From positions 1 to 64,000 of the forward strand of contig DEKW01000012.1 of the NCBI GenBank assembly GCA_002354055.1: a stretch of DNA of 64,000 nt, in the 5' to 3' direction. The translations under genes and the position numbers were made by a program. The notes beneath the pieces are model-generated. The model ran no database searches. It was not told the DNA's origin and was given only the letters and a program-made list of their open reading frames with translations. Shown one piece after another: positions 7,635 through 16,337 of this stretch. Numbering within the stretch: position 1 is the first letter of the stretch; every line of letters begins with the position of its first letter. The DNA is from Bacteroidales bacterium UBA2712 (GTDB taxonomy: Bacteria > Bacteroidota > Bacteroidia > Bacteroidales > Paludibacteraceae).

Positions 7635-8639
7635 TTATGCTTTTTTCGGTTCGCCGAAGTGTTGCGGACGAATCTTGTTCAACAATGGAACGCAAGCGTT
7701 CATGATCAGGATAGCGAAGGACATACCTTCGGGGTAGTTACCCCACGTACGGATGACCATTACGATGAATCCGATACCGATACCGAAGATGATCTTTCCC
7801 CACGCGCTCATCGGGCTGGTGACGTAGTCGGTTGCCATGAAGAAAGCACCGAGCATCAGACCACCGGAGAGGAGTTCGTATCCCATGTAGTGCCATGTAT
7901 CCAGTCCTTCAGGCAGCGCACCGGCAAGACCCGTGCAAGCGCAGAAGCAAGCTACGGTACCGAGGATCGCTACAGGGATGTGCCAGGTGATGACGCGGCA
8001 GCAGATGAGGATAATACCTCCGAGCAGCAGCGCAGCAGCACTAACCTCTCCGAGCGAACCGCCCATGACGCCCAGGAACGAGTCCATGAGCGACGGCAGC
8101 TGGTCAATGACGGATGAATCACCGGCTTTGACGATGTGCTTGAGATAATAGAGCGGGGTAGCGCCTGTCTCAGCGTCCACATACGCACCGTTGAAGCCTT
8201 GCGGCGTGGGCCAGGTGGTCATCTGTGCCGGATAAGCGATAAGCAGGAAGACACGACCTACGAGAGCGGGGTTGAAGGGGTTCTGACCCAGACCGCCGAA
8301 GGTCATCTTACCAATACCGATAGCTACTACAGCACCGATGATTACGATCCACCAATCGATGGTAGAAGGAAGGTTGAAAGCGAGCAGCAGACCCGTGAGG
8401 ACGGCCGAGAGGTCTCCGATGGTCTGGCGTTGCTCTTTGAGCACATAACGGCTGATGACGTACTCGGTGCAGATACATGCGAGAACCGAGATGGCAGCCG
8501 TGATCAATGCGCCCCAGCCAAACTCCACTAATGCTACTGCGTAAGCAGGCATCAAAGCGAGAATGACCAAAAGCATATTCCGGCGGACGGTATCACCACT
8601 GTGGGCGTGCGGAGCCGGAGCGACAATCAATTGTTTCAT
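7635..8639 (-). CDS. rnfD: Rnf complex membrane subunit D
   Basis: 334 residues, multi-pass, homologous to NqrB. It starts with the conserved APAPHAHSGDTVRRNMLLV. The covalent FMN site is probably the Thr in DAETGATPLYYLK, which matches the SGAT(P) flavinylation context. MTFGGLGQNPFNPALVGRVFLL and FFMATDYVTSPMSAWGK are family signatures. It carries electrons through the membrane core. The spacer to rnfC holds a duplicated 14-base unit (8640-8667). Confidence 0.95.
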   Translation of the reverse strand: MKQLIVAPAPHAHSGDTVRRNMLLVILALMPAYAVALVEFGWGALITAAISVLACICTEYVISRYVLKEQRQTIGDLSAVLTGLLLAFNLPSTIDWWIVIIGAVVAIGIGKMTFGGLGQNPFNPALVGRVFLLIAYPAQMTTWPTPQGFNGAYVDAETGATPLYYLKHIVKAGDSSVIDQLPSLMDSFLGVMGGSLGEVSAAALLLGGIILICCRVITWHIPVAILGTVACFCACTGLAGALPEGLDTWHYMGYELLSGGLMLGAFFMATDYVTSPMSAWGKIIFGIGIGFIVMVIRTWGNYPEGMSFAILIMNACVPLLNKIRPQHFGEPKKA

Positions 8640-8669
8640 AATTTATGATTTCAAATTTATGATTTAACA

Positions 8670-10016
8670 TTATTTTTTCGCTGCAGCGGCACGCTCACGG
8701 AGGATGGCGCCTACTTTGGCTTTACCCGGACGAATACCGTCTAAGAGACGGCGGTGAGCAGGACAGGTGAAGACGCAGCAACCGCAGTCGATGCAATCCA
8801 TAATGTCGTGCTTCTCCAGTTCGTCCCACATCTCCAGTTCGCTGAGACGTTGGAGCAAGTACGGCTCGAGTCCCATCGGACAAGCCTGTACGCACTTGCC
8901 GCAACGGATACAGTTCTCTTGCTCCGGACGGATACACTCTGCTTCCGGCAGGAAGAGAAGGCCGGAGAGACGTTTGTTAGCCGGCATGTTCTCTATATGA
9001 TCCATGGCGCGTCCCATCATCGGACCACCGCCAATGACCTTTCCTGTATCTACCGGTACTCCGCCGGCGAGCGCAATCACTTCCTCGATCGGCGTACCGA
9101 AACGAACGCAGTAGTTACCCGGGTTCTTCACGGATTTGCCGGTAACGGTCATGACGCGGCTGATGAGCGGTTTGTTCTTCTGTACTGCCTCATAAACGGC
9201 ATAGATAGTAGCCACGTTATCCACTACGGCTCCCACTTCGATCGGGAGAGCACCGGAAGGTACCTGGCGACCGATAGTGGCGTCAATGAGCTGTTTCTCG
9301 CCACCTTGCGGGTAACGGAGCTTGAGCGGCATCACCTCGATACCGAGTTGCTTCTCCGCCAGCTCGCGCATGTGTGCGATGGCATCGGGTTTGTTGTTCT
9401 CAATACCGATGATAGCGCGCTGAACGCCCAAGGCTTTCTTGAGGATCTGGATACCGATGATGATCTCCTCGCCGTGCTCCATCATCAGCTGGTGGTCACA
9501 GGTCAGATACGGTTCGCACTCTACGCCGTTGACGATGAGCACTTCTGCTTTCTTGCCCGGAGGCGGCAGCAGTTTGACGTGTGTCGGGAAGCAAGCGCCA
9601 CCGAGACCTACAATACCTGCGGCTGCGATCTTGTCGATGATCTCCTTCGGCTCCAAGGTACACTGGTGTACGAGGTCCGGTTTGCGATCAATCTCCGGCA
9701 ACCACTCGTCACCCTCTACGTCAATGTAGATAGCTTGTCCGGGAGCACCCCATGCGTCGGTCCAGTCACCGATCTTGGTGATCGTACCGCTTACAGGAGA
9801 GCAGATGTTTGCACTCACGAATCCACCGGCTTTCGCCAGCAGTTCGCCCACTTTCACTTTCTTACCAACCTCTACCACGGCTTGAGCCGGCGCACCGATG
9901 TGCTGCACCAGAGGAATGATGGCCTGCTTAGGCAGCGGGCACTCTTTAATCGCCTGGTGTGCAGAGTATTGCTTGTTGTCCTGCGGATGAACTCCGCCTA
10001 TTTTAAATGTTCTCAT
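8670..10016 (-). CDS. rnfC: Rnf complex NADH-binding subunit C
   Basis: 448 residues, soluble and attached to the membrane complex. The N-terminal barrel-sandwich domain is followed by the FMN/NADH-binding region of the Nqo1 type (VGLGGACFPTHVKLLPP and VNGVECEPYLTCDHQLMMEHG). Two 4Fe-4S motifs lie near the C-terminus: CIRCGKCVQACPMGLEP and CIDCGCCVFTCPAHRRLLD. It exchanges electrons with NAD(H). Length and motifs are complete, in contrast to the adjacent short rnfB. Confidence 0.96.
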   Translation of the reverse strand: MRTFKIGGVHPQDNKQYSAHQAIKECPLPKQAIIPLVQHIGAPAQAVVEVGKKVKVGELLAKAGGFVSANICSPVSGTITKIGDWTDAWGAPGQAIYIDVEGDEWLPEIDRKPDLVHQCTLEPKEIIDKIAAAGIVGLGGACFPTHVKLLPPPGKKAEVLIVNGVECEPYLTCDHQLMMEHGEEIIIGIQILKKALGVQRAIIGIENNKPDAIAHMRELAEKQLGIEVMPLKLRYPQGGEKQLIDATIGRQVPSGALPIEVGAVVDNVATIYAVYEAVQKNKPLISRVMTVTGKSVKNPGNYCVRFGTPIEEVIALAGGVPVDTGKVIGGGPMMGRAMDHIENMPANKRLSGLLFLPEAECIRPEQENCIRCGKCVQACPMGLEPYLLQRLSELEMWDELEKHDIMDCIDCGCCVFTCPAHRRLLDGIRPGKAKVGAILRERAAAAKK

Positions 10017-10030
10017 AAGTCTTTTAGCTT

Positions 10031-10058
10031 TCAGAATTCAGTAATCAGCATTCAGCTT
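10031..10058 (-). repeat. Four heptamer units across the rnfB stop codon
   Basis: On the minus strand: AAGCTGA, ATGCTGA, TTACTGA, ATTCTGA. All share CTGA in the same register, and the TGA of the first unit is the rnfB stop codon. Confidence 0.8.
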
Positions 10059-10468
10059 TTTTGAGCCATTCGGATGGAAGCGGGGAAAGTCGCTTTCGGC
10101 GTAGCGAGCGCTTTAATCTTCTCGGCGATTGCCGGATCGAAGCCTTTCTTGTCGCCGGCTTGAGCAGCAGGAACTGCTTCTTCGGCAGCGGCGGGCGTAA
10201 GGATCTTCTTTACTTCATCCATGGTCGGGTCACCACCCACAGGGCAGGCCAAACCCTCTGTACTACCGGCCTTGACGCAGGCTTCTGCGAAGTTGCGGCA
10301 ACCGGCAAATCCGCAGCCACCGCAGTTGGCTCCAGGCAGTACCGCCTGTACCAAGTCGATGCGCGGATCTTCCTCTACTTTGAAGAACTGGCTGACAAAA
10401 TAGAGCAGGATCGCTGCTACCAAAGCTGTCACACCAAGAACTCCCATAGAAATCAGAATCAGATTCAT
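10052..10468 (-). CDS. rnfB: Rnf complex subunit B, short form lacking ferredoxin domains
   Basis: 138 residues. The N-terminal membrane helix (LILISMGVLGVTALVAAILL) and the 4Fe-4S domain are normal for RnfB (ANCGGCGFAGCRNFAEACVK, then CPVGGDP). The protein then continues as an Ala/Pro-rich linker and stops after RMAQKS. The tandem 4Fe-4S ferredoxin domains that follow in full-length relatives (usually 190 to 290 or more residues in all) are absent, and only 35 bases separate the stop from rnfC, so no detached fragment is present there. The stop codon lies in the first unit of a heptamer array (10031-10058). RnfB is normally the ferredoxin entry point. Either another ferredoxin-like protein substitutes or this subunit is impaired. 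Confidence 0.85.
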   Translation of the reverse strand: MNLILISMGVLGVTALVAAILLYFVSQFFKVEEDPRIDLVQAVLPGANCGGCGFAGCRNFAEACVKAGSTEGLACPVGGDPTMDEVKKILTPAAAEEAVPAAQAGDKKGFDPAIAEKIKALATPKATFPASIRMAQKS

Positions 10469-10517
10469 GTTGGTTGTTGTTTTAAATGTTTGTTATTAGT
10501 AATTTGTTGAAATCTTC

Positions 10518-10931
10518 TCAAATCTTCCTTGCGGTGAAGGAAAATTGTTTTTGCAGTTTGGATTTAAACTGATTGAGGACGAGATAGTAGAGCGCGATAG
10601 AGGCAAGCGCGATGGTGCCGACGATAGCTTCGTCCCAATGGGTCAGCAGATCGAGGACAGCGATGGTGGTCATCATTACGAGGAAGGGGAGGATGTATGC
10701 GAGCAGAACGGCTCTCCAAGCCAGGTGTTCGCGCACCTCGACCTCTACACGGTCGCCCGGAACCATGGGCTCCAGCATGAGCGCATCCATCTCTTTGGAC
10801 TGGCTCTCTGAGGAGGAACACATGGCTTTCGCCTTGCAGGCCGAACACGCGGAAGATTGCACAATCTGAATGTGCGCCATCTTGTCATTCGTGCTAAGCA
10901 CTATACCTTCGTGTCTGATCAATTCGTCCAT
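10518..10931 (-). CDS. rseC: RseC/MucC-family membrane protein
   Basis: 137 residues from ATG at 10931. A longer frame upstream to 10994 overlaps the promoter, so I reject it. An N-terminal domain with a CxxC pair and further cysteines (SSACSACKAKAMC) is followed by two membrane helices (AVLLAYILPFLVMMTTIAVL and IVGTIALASIALYYLVLN). RseC proteins are commonly encoded beside rnf operons and help the Rnf/Rsx complex, for example in SoxR reduction in enterobacteria; the exact role in Bacteroidota is not established. It appears to be the first gene of the rnf operon. Confidence 0.88.
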   Translation of the reverse strand: MDELIRHEGIVLSTNDKMAHIQIVQSSACSACKAKAMCSSSESQSKEMDALMLEPMVPGDRVEVEVREHLAWRAVLLAYILPFLVMMTTIAVLDLLTHWDEAIVGTIALASIALYYLVLNQFKSKLQKQFSFTARKI

Positions 10932-10949
10932 AAAACTACAAAAAGCGCA

Positions 10950-10980
10950 CAAAGGTACGAAAAATTTTTCATATGCGCAA
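10950..10980 (-). promoter_or_regulatory. Promoter of rseC-rnfBCDGEA
   Basis: On the minus strand TTGC (10980-10977), 19 bases, TACCTTTG (10957-10950), about 20 bases ahead of the rseC start. No other strong promoter is seen within the operon. Confidence 0.75.
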
Positions 10981-11072
10981 GCGTGCGCGAACATTATTAT
11001 AAAAAAAGTGTCTTTTTTTGCGCAAAAGGCTAAAAAATAATATTTTAATTTTTTATTACCGAATATTTTTTG

Positions 11073-11080
11073 TATCTTTG
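11073..11080 (+). promoter_or_regulatory. Probable -7 element of the ftsK promoter
   Basis: TATCTTTG lies 20 bases before the ftsK ATG at 11100. The -33 region is only a T-run, so the promoter is less certain than others here. Confidence 0.5.
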
Positions 11081-11099
11081 CACATTAATTTGAGTTAAT

Positions 11100-13688
11100 A
11101 TGCCCAGAACAGTATCCAAATCAAGAAATCCCTTATCGGACGACCGTCCGAATGAGCGCGCAATACAAGTAGAGAAAACCCCTTGGTGGGAGATGGTGAA
11201 AAGGTTCTTTGCTGCGCGTGAGACGCGAATGGTGGCAGGAGTCCTGCTGCTGGCTTTTGCTGTAATCGGCACGATCGCGTATGTGAGTTTTTTATTCACG
11301 GGCATGTATGATCAGTCGATTTTGTCGCTCGATCATGCGGGGCGTGTGGAAAACCGCGAGGCGATACGTAATCTGTTGGGTCTACCGGGTGCTATGTTGG
11401 CACATTTCATGATCGATGGCACGTTCGGTTTTGTGAGCGTGTTATTGATGCTGATGATCGCCATTTACGGTTTGCGGCTGATGCATGTTTTCCGGGATAT
11501 ACACGCCATTAAGCTGTTCTGCGGCGGCACGTTCTGGGTGCTCTGGGGAGCTGTCGTTTTGGGCTTTGCGCAACAGATTGTACACATGGGCATCTACCGG
11601 TGGGGAGGCGCTTTTGGTAGTATGACCGCCGCGTGGCTGGTGAGCTACGTGAACATCATCGGCACGATGGCTATCTTGTTCGTGACGCTGGTTATTTTCC
11701 TGATTGTGACCGATCCGCGGTTTATCGACCGCTGCAAAGCTTTTGGCGAATGGTGCAAAGGCTTATTCGCCAAGAAGCCCAAGGAGCCTATGGATCCGGG
11801 TACGTCAAGTGAGGAAATCTCCGAGGATACAGAGGGGAATGATAACGAGGTGACGATTGACCTGCCGATAGAAATCGAAGAAACACCGAAGGACGAGGAA
11901 GTGAAAGTAGAGATCGAGGAACCGAAAGTGGAGATCGAAGAACCGAAGGTGGAGATTGAGGAGCCTTTGGTAGATGAAGACAACGAGCCGCTGGGCGATG
12001 CACCGATACCCATGGACAAACCGGAGGCGAAGGAAGAGAGCGATAAGAAAGAAGGTGACCCGGATCTGGAGATCGAGGACGTGAACGAGGATGAGTTATA
12101 TACGAAGGACCCGGACAAACTTCTGGAGAAACTCGGTCCGTACGACCCTCGAAAAGATCTGGAGTTCTATAAGTTCCCGTCTCTGAACCTGCTGAAGGTC
12201 TATGACAACGAGACCGCTCCGATCATCGACGAAGAGGAGCAGCGTAATAACGGCGCACGTATTGTGACGACCCTGCGCAACTATGGCATAGAAATTGATA
12301 GTATCAAAGCGACGGTCGGTCCGACGGTAACGCTCTATGAGATAGTGCCGAAGGCAGGTGTCCGCGTAGCGAAAATACAGCAGCTGGAGAACGACATTAT
12401 GTTGTCTCTGAGCGCCACGGGAATCCGTATCATCGCGCCGATGCCCGGAAAAGGAACGGTGGGAATCGAGGTGCCGAACGAGAAACCGCAGGTAGTGTCC
12501 ATGCACTCGGTGATCGCTTCCAAACGCTTCCAGGAAGAGACGAAGATGAAACTGCCGATTGCCTATGGACGAACGATCACGAACGAGGTCTTTATGTTCG
12601 ACCTCGCGAAGACGCCGCACTTGCTCGTGGCCGGCGCAACGGGAACCGGTAAGTCCGTAGCCATCAATGCGATCATCACTTCGCTCCTCTATAAGAAACA
12701 CCCGGCTGAGTTGAAACTCGTCATGGTCGATCCGAAGATGGTAGAGTTTGCGCCGTACAAGCCGCTGATCAAGCATTTCCTCGCGGCACAACCGGATACC
12801 GATCCCGAGCAGGTGGTGATTACCGATTGCGACAAGGTCATCAATACCCTGAACTCGCTGGTGATCGAGATGGAGAACCGATACAAACTGCTGATGGATG
12901 CCGGCGTGCGGAACTTGGAAGATTATAACGATAAGTTTGTACGTAGAAGGCTGAACCCCAATAAGTTAGTGGCGGAAAGTCTGCATCACCAGTACTTGCC
13001 TTATATCGTCATCATCATCGATGAGTACGGAGATTTTATCATGCAGGCAGGCAAGCAGGTGGAGACACCGATTGCGCGTATCACGCAGAAAGCACGTGCC
13101 GTGGGAATGCACATGATTCTGGCTACCCAGCGTCCGTCCGTCAACATCGTCACAGGTGTCATCAAAGCGAATATCCCGACGCGTATTGCGTTGCGGACGC
13201 AGAGTGTCATCGACTCTCGTACGGTGCTCGATGCGAAGGGAGCAGAACAGCTGATCGGTCGCGGTGACAGCCTTTACGCCGGTAACGCAAGCGTGACACG
13301 TATCCAGTGTGCGTTTGTCGATACGCCGGAGGTGGATGAGATCGTGAAGCATATATCAAAACAGCAGCGTTATACCGAACCGTACTTGTTGCCGGAGTAT
13401 GTCGGTGAAGGCGGTGACGGCGATGCGGTAGCTCCGGGATCCGTGGATATGAAACGTCTCGACCCGATGTTCGCAGATGTAGCGCGTTACGTAGTAACGA
13501 AGCAGGAGGGATCCACTTCGCGTCTGCAGCGCGCCTTCGAGATCGGTTATAACCGCGCCGGCAAACTCTCCGACCAACTTGAAGCGGCAGGTATCGTAGG
13601 TCCGAACAAAGGTCCGAAAGGCCGAGACGTCCTGATTCAGGACCTCTCGCAACTCGACCAACTGTTGGAGGAATTGGGCGTCAAATAG
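11100..13688 (+). CDS. ftsK: DNA translocase FtsK
   Basis: 862 residues. Four membrane helices lie within about residues 40-200. A long acidic linker follows, including a direct repeat of EEPKVEIEEPKVEI at about residues 262-282. The motor domain has Walker A GATGTGKS near residue 511 and Walker B PYIVIIIDEYGD near 637. The C-terminal gamma domain (winged helix, TSRLQRAFEIGYNRAGKL) recognises orienting DNA sequences. FtsK pumps chromosomal DNA through the division septum and activates XerCD at dif; a Xer-type recombinase lies in this window at 25975. It is divergent from the rnf operon and followed by lolA and trxB. Confidence 0.97.
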   Translation: MPRTVSKSRNPLSDDRPNERAIQVEKTPWWEMVKRFFAARETRMVAGVLLLAFAVIGTIAYVSFLFTGMYDQSILSLDHAGRVENREAIRNLLGLPGAMLAHFMIDGTFGFVSVLLMLMIAIYGLRLMHVFRDIHAIKLFCGGTFWVLWGAVVLGFAQQIVHMGIYRWGGAFGSMTAAWLVSYVNIIGTMAILFVTLVIFLIVTDPRFIDRCKAFGEWCKGLFAKKPKEPMDPGTSSEEISEDTEGNDNEVTIDLPIEIEETPKDEEVKVEIEEPKVEIEEPKVEIEEPLVDEDNEPLGDAPIPMDKPEAKEESDKKEGDPDLEIEDVNEDELYTKDPDKLLEKLGPYDPRKDLEFYKFPSLNLLKVYDNETAPIIDEEEQRNNGARIVTTLRNYGIEIDSIKATVGPTVTLYEIVPKAGVRVAKIQQLENDIMLSLSATGIRIIAPMPGKGTVGIEVPNEKPQVVSMHSVIASKRFQEETKMKLPIAYGRTITNEVFMFDLAKTPHLLVAGATGTGKSVAINAIITSLLYKKHPAELKLVMVDPKMVEFAPYKPLIKHFLAAQPDTDPEQVVITDCDKVINTLNSLVIEMENRYKLLMDAGVRNLEDYNDKFVRRRLNPNKLVAESLHHQYLPYIVIIIDEYGDFIMQAGKQVETPIARITQKARAVGMHMILATQRPSVNIVTGVIKANIPTRIALRTQSVIDSRTVLDAKGAEQLIGRGDSLYAGNASVTRIQCAFVDTPEVDEIVKHISKQQRYTEPYLLPEYVGEGGDGDAVAPGSVDMKRLDPMFADVARYVVTKQEGSTSRLQRAFEIGYNRAGKLSDQLEAAGIVGPNKGPKGRDVLIQDLSQLDQLLEELGVK

Positions 13689-13772
13689 AAAAATCAGACT
13701 GGCGAGACACTAACGAGAGAGAATCGGATAGGCACTAAAAGCCATCTAAACAAGAGGTAAATACTTATCAGA

Positions 13773-14339
13773 ATGTGTACATTATTAACTATATTAACCA
13801 TCCTTAGTTCGTTTTTGGCGAACTTGGAGACGAAGACGCTCAAATCGGATTTTATCGTCACGGTGGCAGAGGAGGTCAACGCACCGATGAACTATCCCGG
13901 AGAAATCATTATGCAGGGAAATAAGTTCCACCTCGAGATGTTCAATATCGAGGCGGCGTATGACGGCAAGACGATGTACATGTACTCGCCGGAGACGGAC
14001 GAACTGACCCTGACTAACCCCACGGAGCAGGAACTTTTGGAGAGCAATCCGCTGTTGTACGCAAAAGCCTTAGTGCCGGTTTGTAATATCGTCGAACGGA
14101 CTTCGCAAGACGGCTCGCAGACCATCGTGACGCTCACACCGAAGGACCAGAGTATAGGTATCAACCGCTTTGTGCTGAAGGTGCGAAACAGCGACCTCAT
14201 GCCGCTCTCCGTGGAGATCAAAGAAGGCAAGAAGACCTCGACGCTGAAGATGAAAGAGCCGAAATTCGTACAAGGAGCAAAAGAGGCGTATGTGATCACG
14301 CCTGAGAAAGATACGTATGTAAATGATATGAGACTATGA
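13773..14339 (+). CDS. lolA: Outer-membrane lipoprotein carrier LolA-like protein
   Basis: 188 residues. A signal-like hydrophobic N-terminus (LLTILTILSSFLA) precedes a LolA/LolB-type half-barrel domain recognised by GEIIMQGNKFHLEM, AAYDGKTMYMYSPETDELTL and LMPLSVEIKEG. LolA shuttles lipoproteins from the inner to the outer membrane through the periplasm. Its last four bases overlap the trxB start (ATGA), so the two are coupled; ftsK-lolA neighbourhood is common in bacteria. The 84-base spacer after ftsK shows loose short repeats but no gene. Confidence 0.85.
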   Translation: MCTLLTILTILSSFLANLETKTLKSDFIVTVAEEVNAPMNYPGEIIMQGNKFHLEMFNIEAAYDGKTMYMYSPETDELTLTNPTEQELLESNPLLYAKALVPVCNIVERTSQDGSQTIVTLTPKDQSIGINRFVLKVRNSDLMPLSVEIKEGKKTSTLKMKEPKFVQGAKEAYVITPEKDTYVNDMRL

Positions 14340-15346
14340 ATAAAGTAAAATGTTTGATTATAGGATCCGGCCCTGCGGGCTATACGGCAGCTATTTATGC
14401 GAGCCGCGCGAACCTGCAACCGGTATTGATTGAAGGACCGCAGTTGGGCGGTCAGTTGACCACGACCACCGAAGTGGAGAATTTCCCCGGTTATCCGGAC
14501 GGCGTAGAACCCTTCCAGATGATGGACGATATGAAACGTCAGGCCGAGCGATTCGGTACGAAATTCGTTTCGGGTATTGTGACGAAAGTAAACTTCCAAA
14601 CTTCAAACGCGGGCGAAGCCCGCAAACCCCACCAAGTCTGGGTCGAAGACACAGACCTCTACGAAGCGGATGCAGTAATCATTGCGACGGGCGCAAGTGC
14701 CAAGTACCTCGGTATCGAGAGCGAGCGGACGTATAAAGGCCGCGGTGTGAGTGCCTGCGCTACCTGCGACGGTTTCTTCTATCGCAAGAAAACGGTCGCT
14801 GTCGTCGGCGGCGGTGACACCGCGTGCGAAGAGGCAAACTACTTGGCAGGGCTCTGCGAGAAGGTATATATGATTGTCCGCAAACCCTATTTGCGCGCTT
14901 CGGAGATCATGCAACAAAGGGTTTTGAACAACCCGAAGATCGAGGTGCTCTTTGAGCATAATACGGTCCAACTGACGGGCGAAGGCAAAGTGCAAGGAGC
15001 AGATTTAGTGTACCGCAAAGGCGAACCGGATGAGGCGATGAAGCATATCGCAATCGACGGTTTCTTCCTGGCCATCGGTCATCATCCGAACACAGAATTA
15101 TTCAAGGATTTCATCGCCCGCGACGCCGAAGGATACATCATTACCGAAGGTCATAGCACCCAGTGCTTTGCTAAGACAGCAGAGGACAACTCTCAACTGT
15201 CAACTGTCAACTGTCAACTATCAACTCTGCCTGGCATTTTTGCTGCCGGCGATTGTGCCGACCCGCATTACCGCCAGGCCATCGTTGCTGCCGGTTCTGG
15301 CGCGAAGGCCGCTATCGAAGCAGACAAATATATCAAGAGTTTGTGA
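14336..15346 (+). CDS. trxB: Thioredoxin reductase
   Basis: 336 residues. FAD-binding GSGPAGYTAAIYASRAN, redox-active CATC (SACATCDGFFYRKK) and NADPH-binding VGGGDTACEEANYLAG are all intact, as is the final FAD motif GIFAAGDCADPHYRQ. The enzyme reduces thioredoxin with NADPH in the cytoplasm. Oddity: just before GIFAAGDC an extra segment of about 15 residues (DNSQLSTVNCQLST) is encoded by five tandem heptamers of TGTCAAC type (15191-15225). Relatives normally have only a short loop here. A second in-frame repeat-like stretch lies near FQTSNAGEARKPHQ. The insertion lies in a surface loop, so the protein may tolerate it. Confidence 0.96.
   Translation: MNKVKCLIIGSGPAGYTAAIYASRANLQPVLIEGPQLGGQLTTTTEVENFPGYPDGVEPFQMMDDMKRQAERFGTKFVSGIVTKVNFQTSNAGEARKPHQVWVEDTDLYEADAVIIATGASAKYLGIESERTYKGRGVSACATCDGFFYRKKTVAVVGGGDTACEEANYLAGLCEKVYMIVRKPYLRASEIMQQRVLNNPKIEVLFEHNTVQLTGEGKVQGADLVYRKGEPDEAMKHIAIDGFFLAIGHHPNTELFKDFIARDAEGYIITEGHSTQCFAKTAEDNSQLSTVNCQLSTLPGIFAAGDCADPHYRQAIVAAGSGAKAAIEADKYIKSL
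15191..15225 (+). repeat. Five heptamers inside trxB
   Basis: TCTCAAC, three copies of TGTCAAC, then TATCAAC, in perfect register and translated as part of TrxB. Heptamers cycle through all three reading frames. Confidence 0.9.
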
Positions 15347-15368
15347 TTCTTTAAACGAAGAAAAATAC

Positions 15369-15402
15369 AAAAAAGGCTTTCACTTTCGTGAGAGCCTTTT
15401 TT
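15369..15402. terminator. Bidirectional terminator between trxB and trmO
   Basis: A 15-bp stem (arms 15369-15383 and 15388-15402, loop TTTC) with A- and T-runs on its two sides. It can end trxB on the plus strand and trmO on the minus strand. Confidence 0.85.
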
Positions 15403-15417
15403 GTGGTGCCTGCGCTA

Positions 15418-16155
15418 TCAAAAGTATTCATATGTCAGTACCACTACTTTGGAATCCTGTACTTTAAAGGACACGCGTATCCCTGCGTAATCCATCTTAT
15501 AGACCCGCTCCGGATTGTCTTGATAACCCGGCCGCGGGTCTTGGCGTAAAATATACTCAATTTCGGTCTTTTTTGCATCCAAAAGCGCGTGATTACCGCG
15601 TGATAACCAGGTGATTACCGCGTTATTACCGCGATGTTCATATGACGAAGAGCCGACGACGTTGGAATCAATACCCTCTATAAGAGACCAATCGACCTCT
15701 AATTCTCTATCTTTTGTCTCTTCCGCAAAACCGTTTTTTGCCTCCGGATGGCTGTCGCTGAAACTCAGATACGGCTTGATGTCATAAATCGGCGTTCCGT
15801 CTAACACATCCGCCCCGCTTACGATCAACTCTCCATGCTCTATCCCCACCAGTTTGACGCTACTCAACCCTATCGGGTTCGGTCGAAAAGGACTTCGCGT
15901 CGCGAACACACCCATTCGTTTGTTTCCGCCTAACCGCGGTGGCCGCACGGTCGGAGACCAGGTGTCCACTTCGCTAAAGCCCCATAGCAACCATAAGTGG
16001 CTATAACCCTCTATGCCTCTCAATGCTTCGCGCATTGAAAATTCCGGTTCAAAAACAATCCTCGTCAGAATCGGACTCTCCTCTCTGCTCTGTCGCGGAA
16101 TGCCGAACTTATCCGTGTGTCCGTTTCGGGCGTAAGCAATGACTTTTAGTTCCAT
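15418..16155 (-). CDS. trmO: tRNA (t6A37) N6-methyltransferase TrmO/TsaA
   Basis: 245 residues from ATG at 16155; the 15 codons upstream lack family similarity. TsaA-type signatures: GIPRQSREESPILTRIVFEP, GIEGYSHLWLLWGF, TRSPFRPNPIGLSSV and GTPIYDIKPYL. The C-terminal part (RQDPRPGYQDN, MDYAGIRVSF) matches the second TrmO domain. It methylates N6-threonylcarbamoyladenosine at position 37 of some ANN-decoding tRNAs using S-adenosylmethionine. Oddity: residues around HRGNNAVITWLSRGNHA are encoded by four tandem 11-base units (15587-15630). Confidence 0.92.
   Translation of the reverse strand: MELKVIAYARNGHTDKFGIPRQSREESPILTRIVFEPEFSMREALRGIEGYSHLWLLWGFSEVDTWSPTVRPPRLGGNKRMGVFATRSPFRPNPIGLSSVKLVGIEHGELIVSGADVLDGTPIYDIKPYLSFSDSHPEAKNGFAEETKDRELEVDWSLIEGIDSNVVGSSSYEHRGNNAVITWLSRGNHALLDAKKTEIEYILRQDPRPGYQDNPERVYKMDYAGIRVSFKVQDSKVVVLTYEYF
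15587..15630 (-). repeat. Four 11-base units inside trmO
   Basis: Given on the plus strand: GCGTGATTACC, GCGTGATAACC, AGGTGATTACC, GCGTTATTACC. They total 44 bases without interruption and are translated. Confidence 0.9.
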
Positions 16156-16197
16156 AATTTTAATGTATCGACCTTGTATGGGCGATGAAAAACACCG

Positions 16198-16228
16198 CAA
16201 AATTACAAAAAATCACGCATATTTGCAA
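16198..16228 (-). promoter_or_regulatory. trmO promoter
   Basis: On the minus strand TTGC (16228-16225), 19 bases, TAATTTTG (16205-16198), about 43 bases before the ATG at 16155. This supports the downstream start. Confidence 0.65.
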
Positions 16229-16265
16229 GAAAAATACACTTAAAACTAAAAAAAATGCAAAAAAA

Positions 16266-16297
16266 TTTGGTCATGTCAAAAAAAAGCAGTACTTTTG
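16266..16297 (+). promoter_or_regulatory. tRNA-Phe promoter
   Basis: TTTG (16266-16269), 20 bases, TACTTTTG (16290-16297). A 35-base stretch including both elements is identical to the promoter of the tRNA cluster at 27003. Confidence 0.8.
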
Positions 16298-16337
16298 CAC
16301 CCGCTTTCGTCAGAAGAGTATTTTTTATGCCCTTTTG

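Noticed and set aside
8754..10064. 436-codon open frame on the plus strand opposite rnfC
   Set aside because: A shadow of the GC-biased rnfC codons; no promoter or recognisable motif.
11645..12118. 157-codon serine-rich frame opposite the ftsK linker
   Set aside because: It mirrors the acidic EEPKVEIEEP repeat of FtsK; antisense of Glu-rich coding gives Ser-rich frames.
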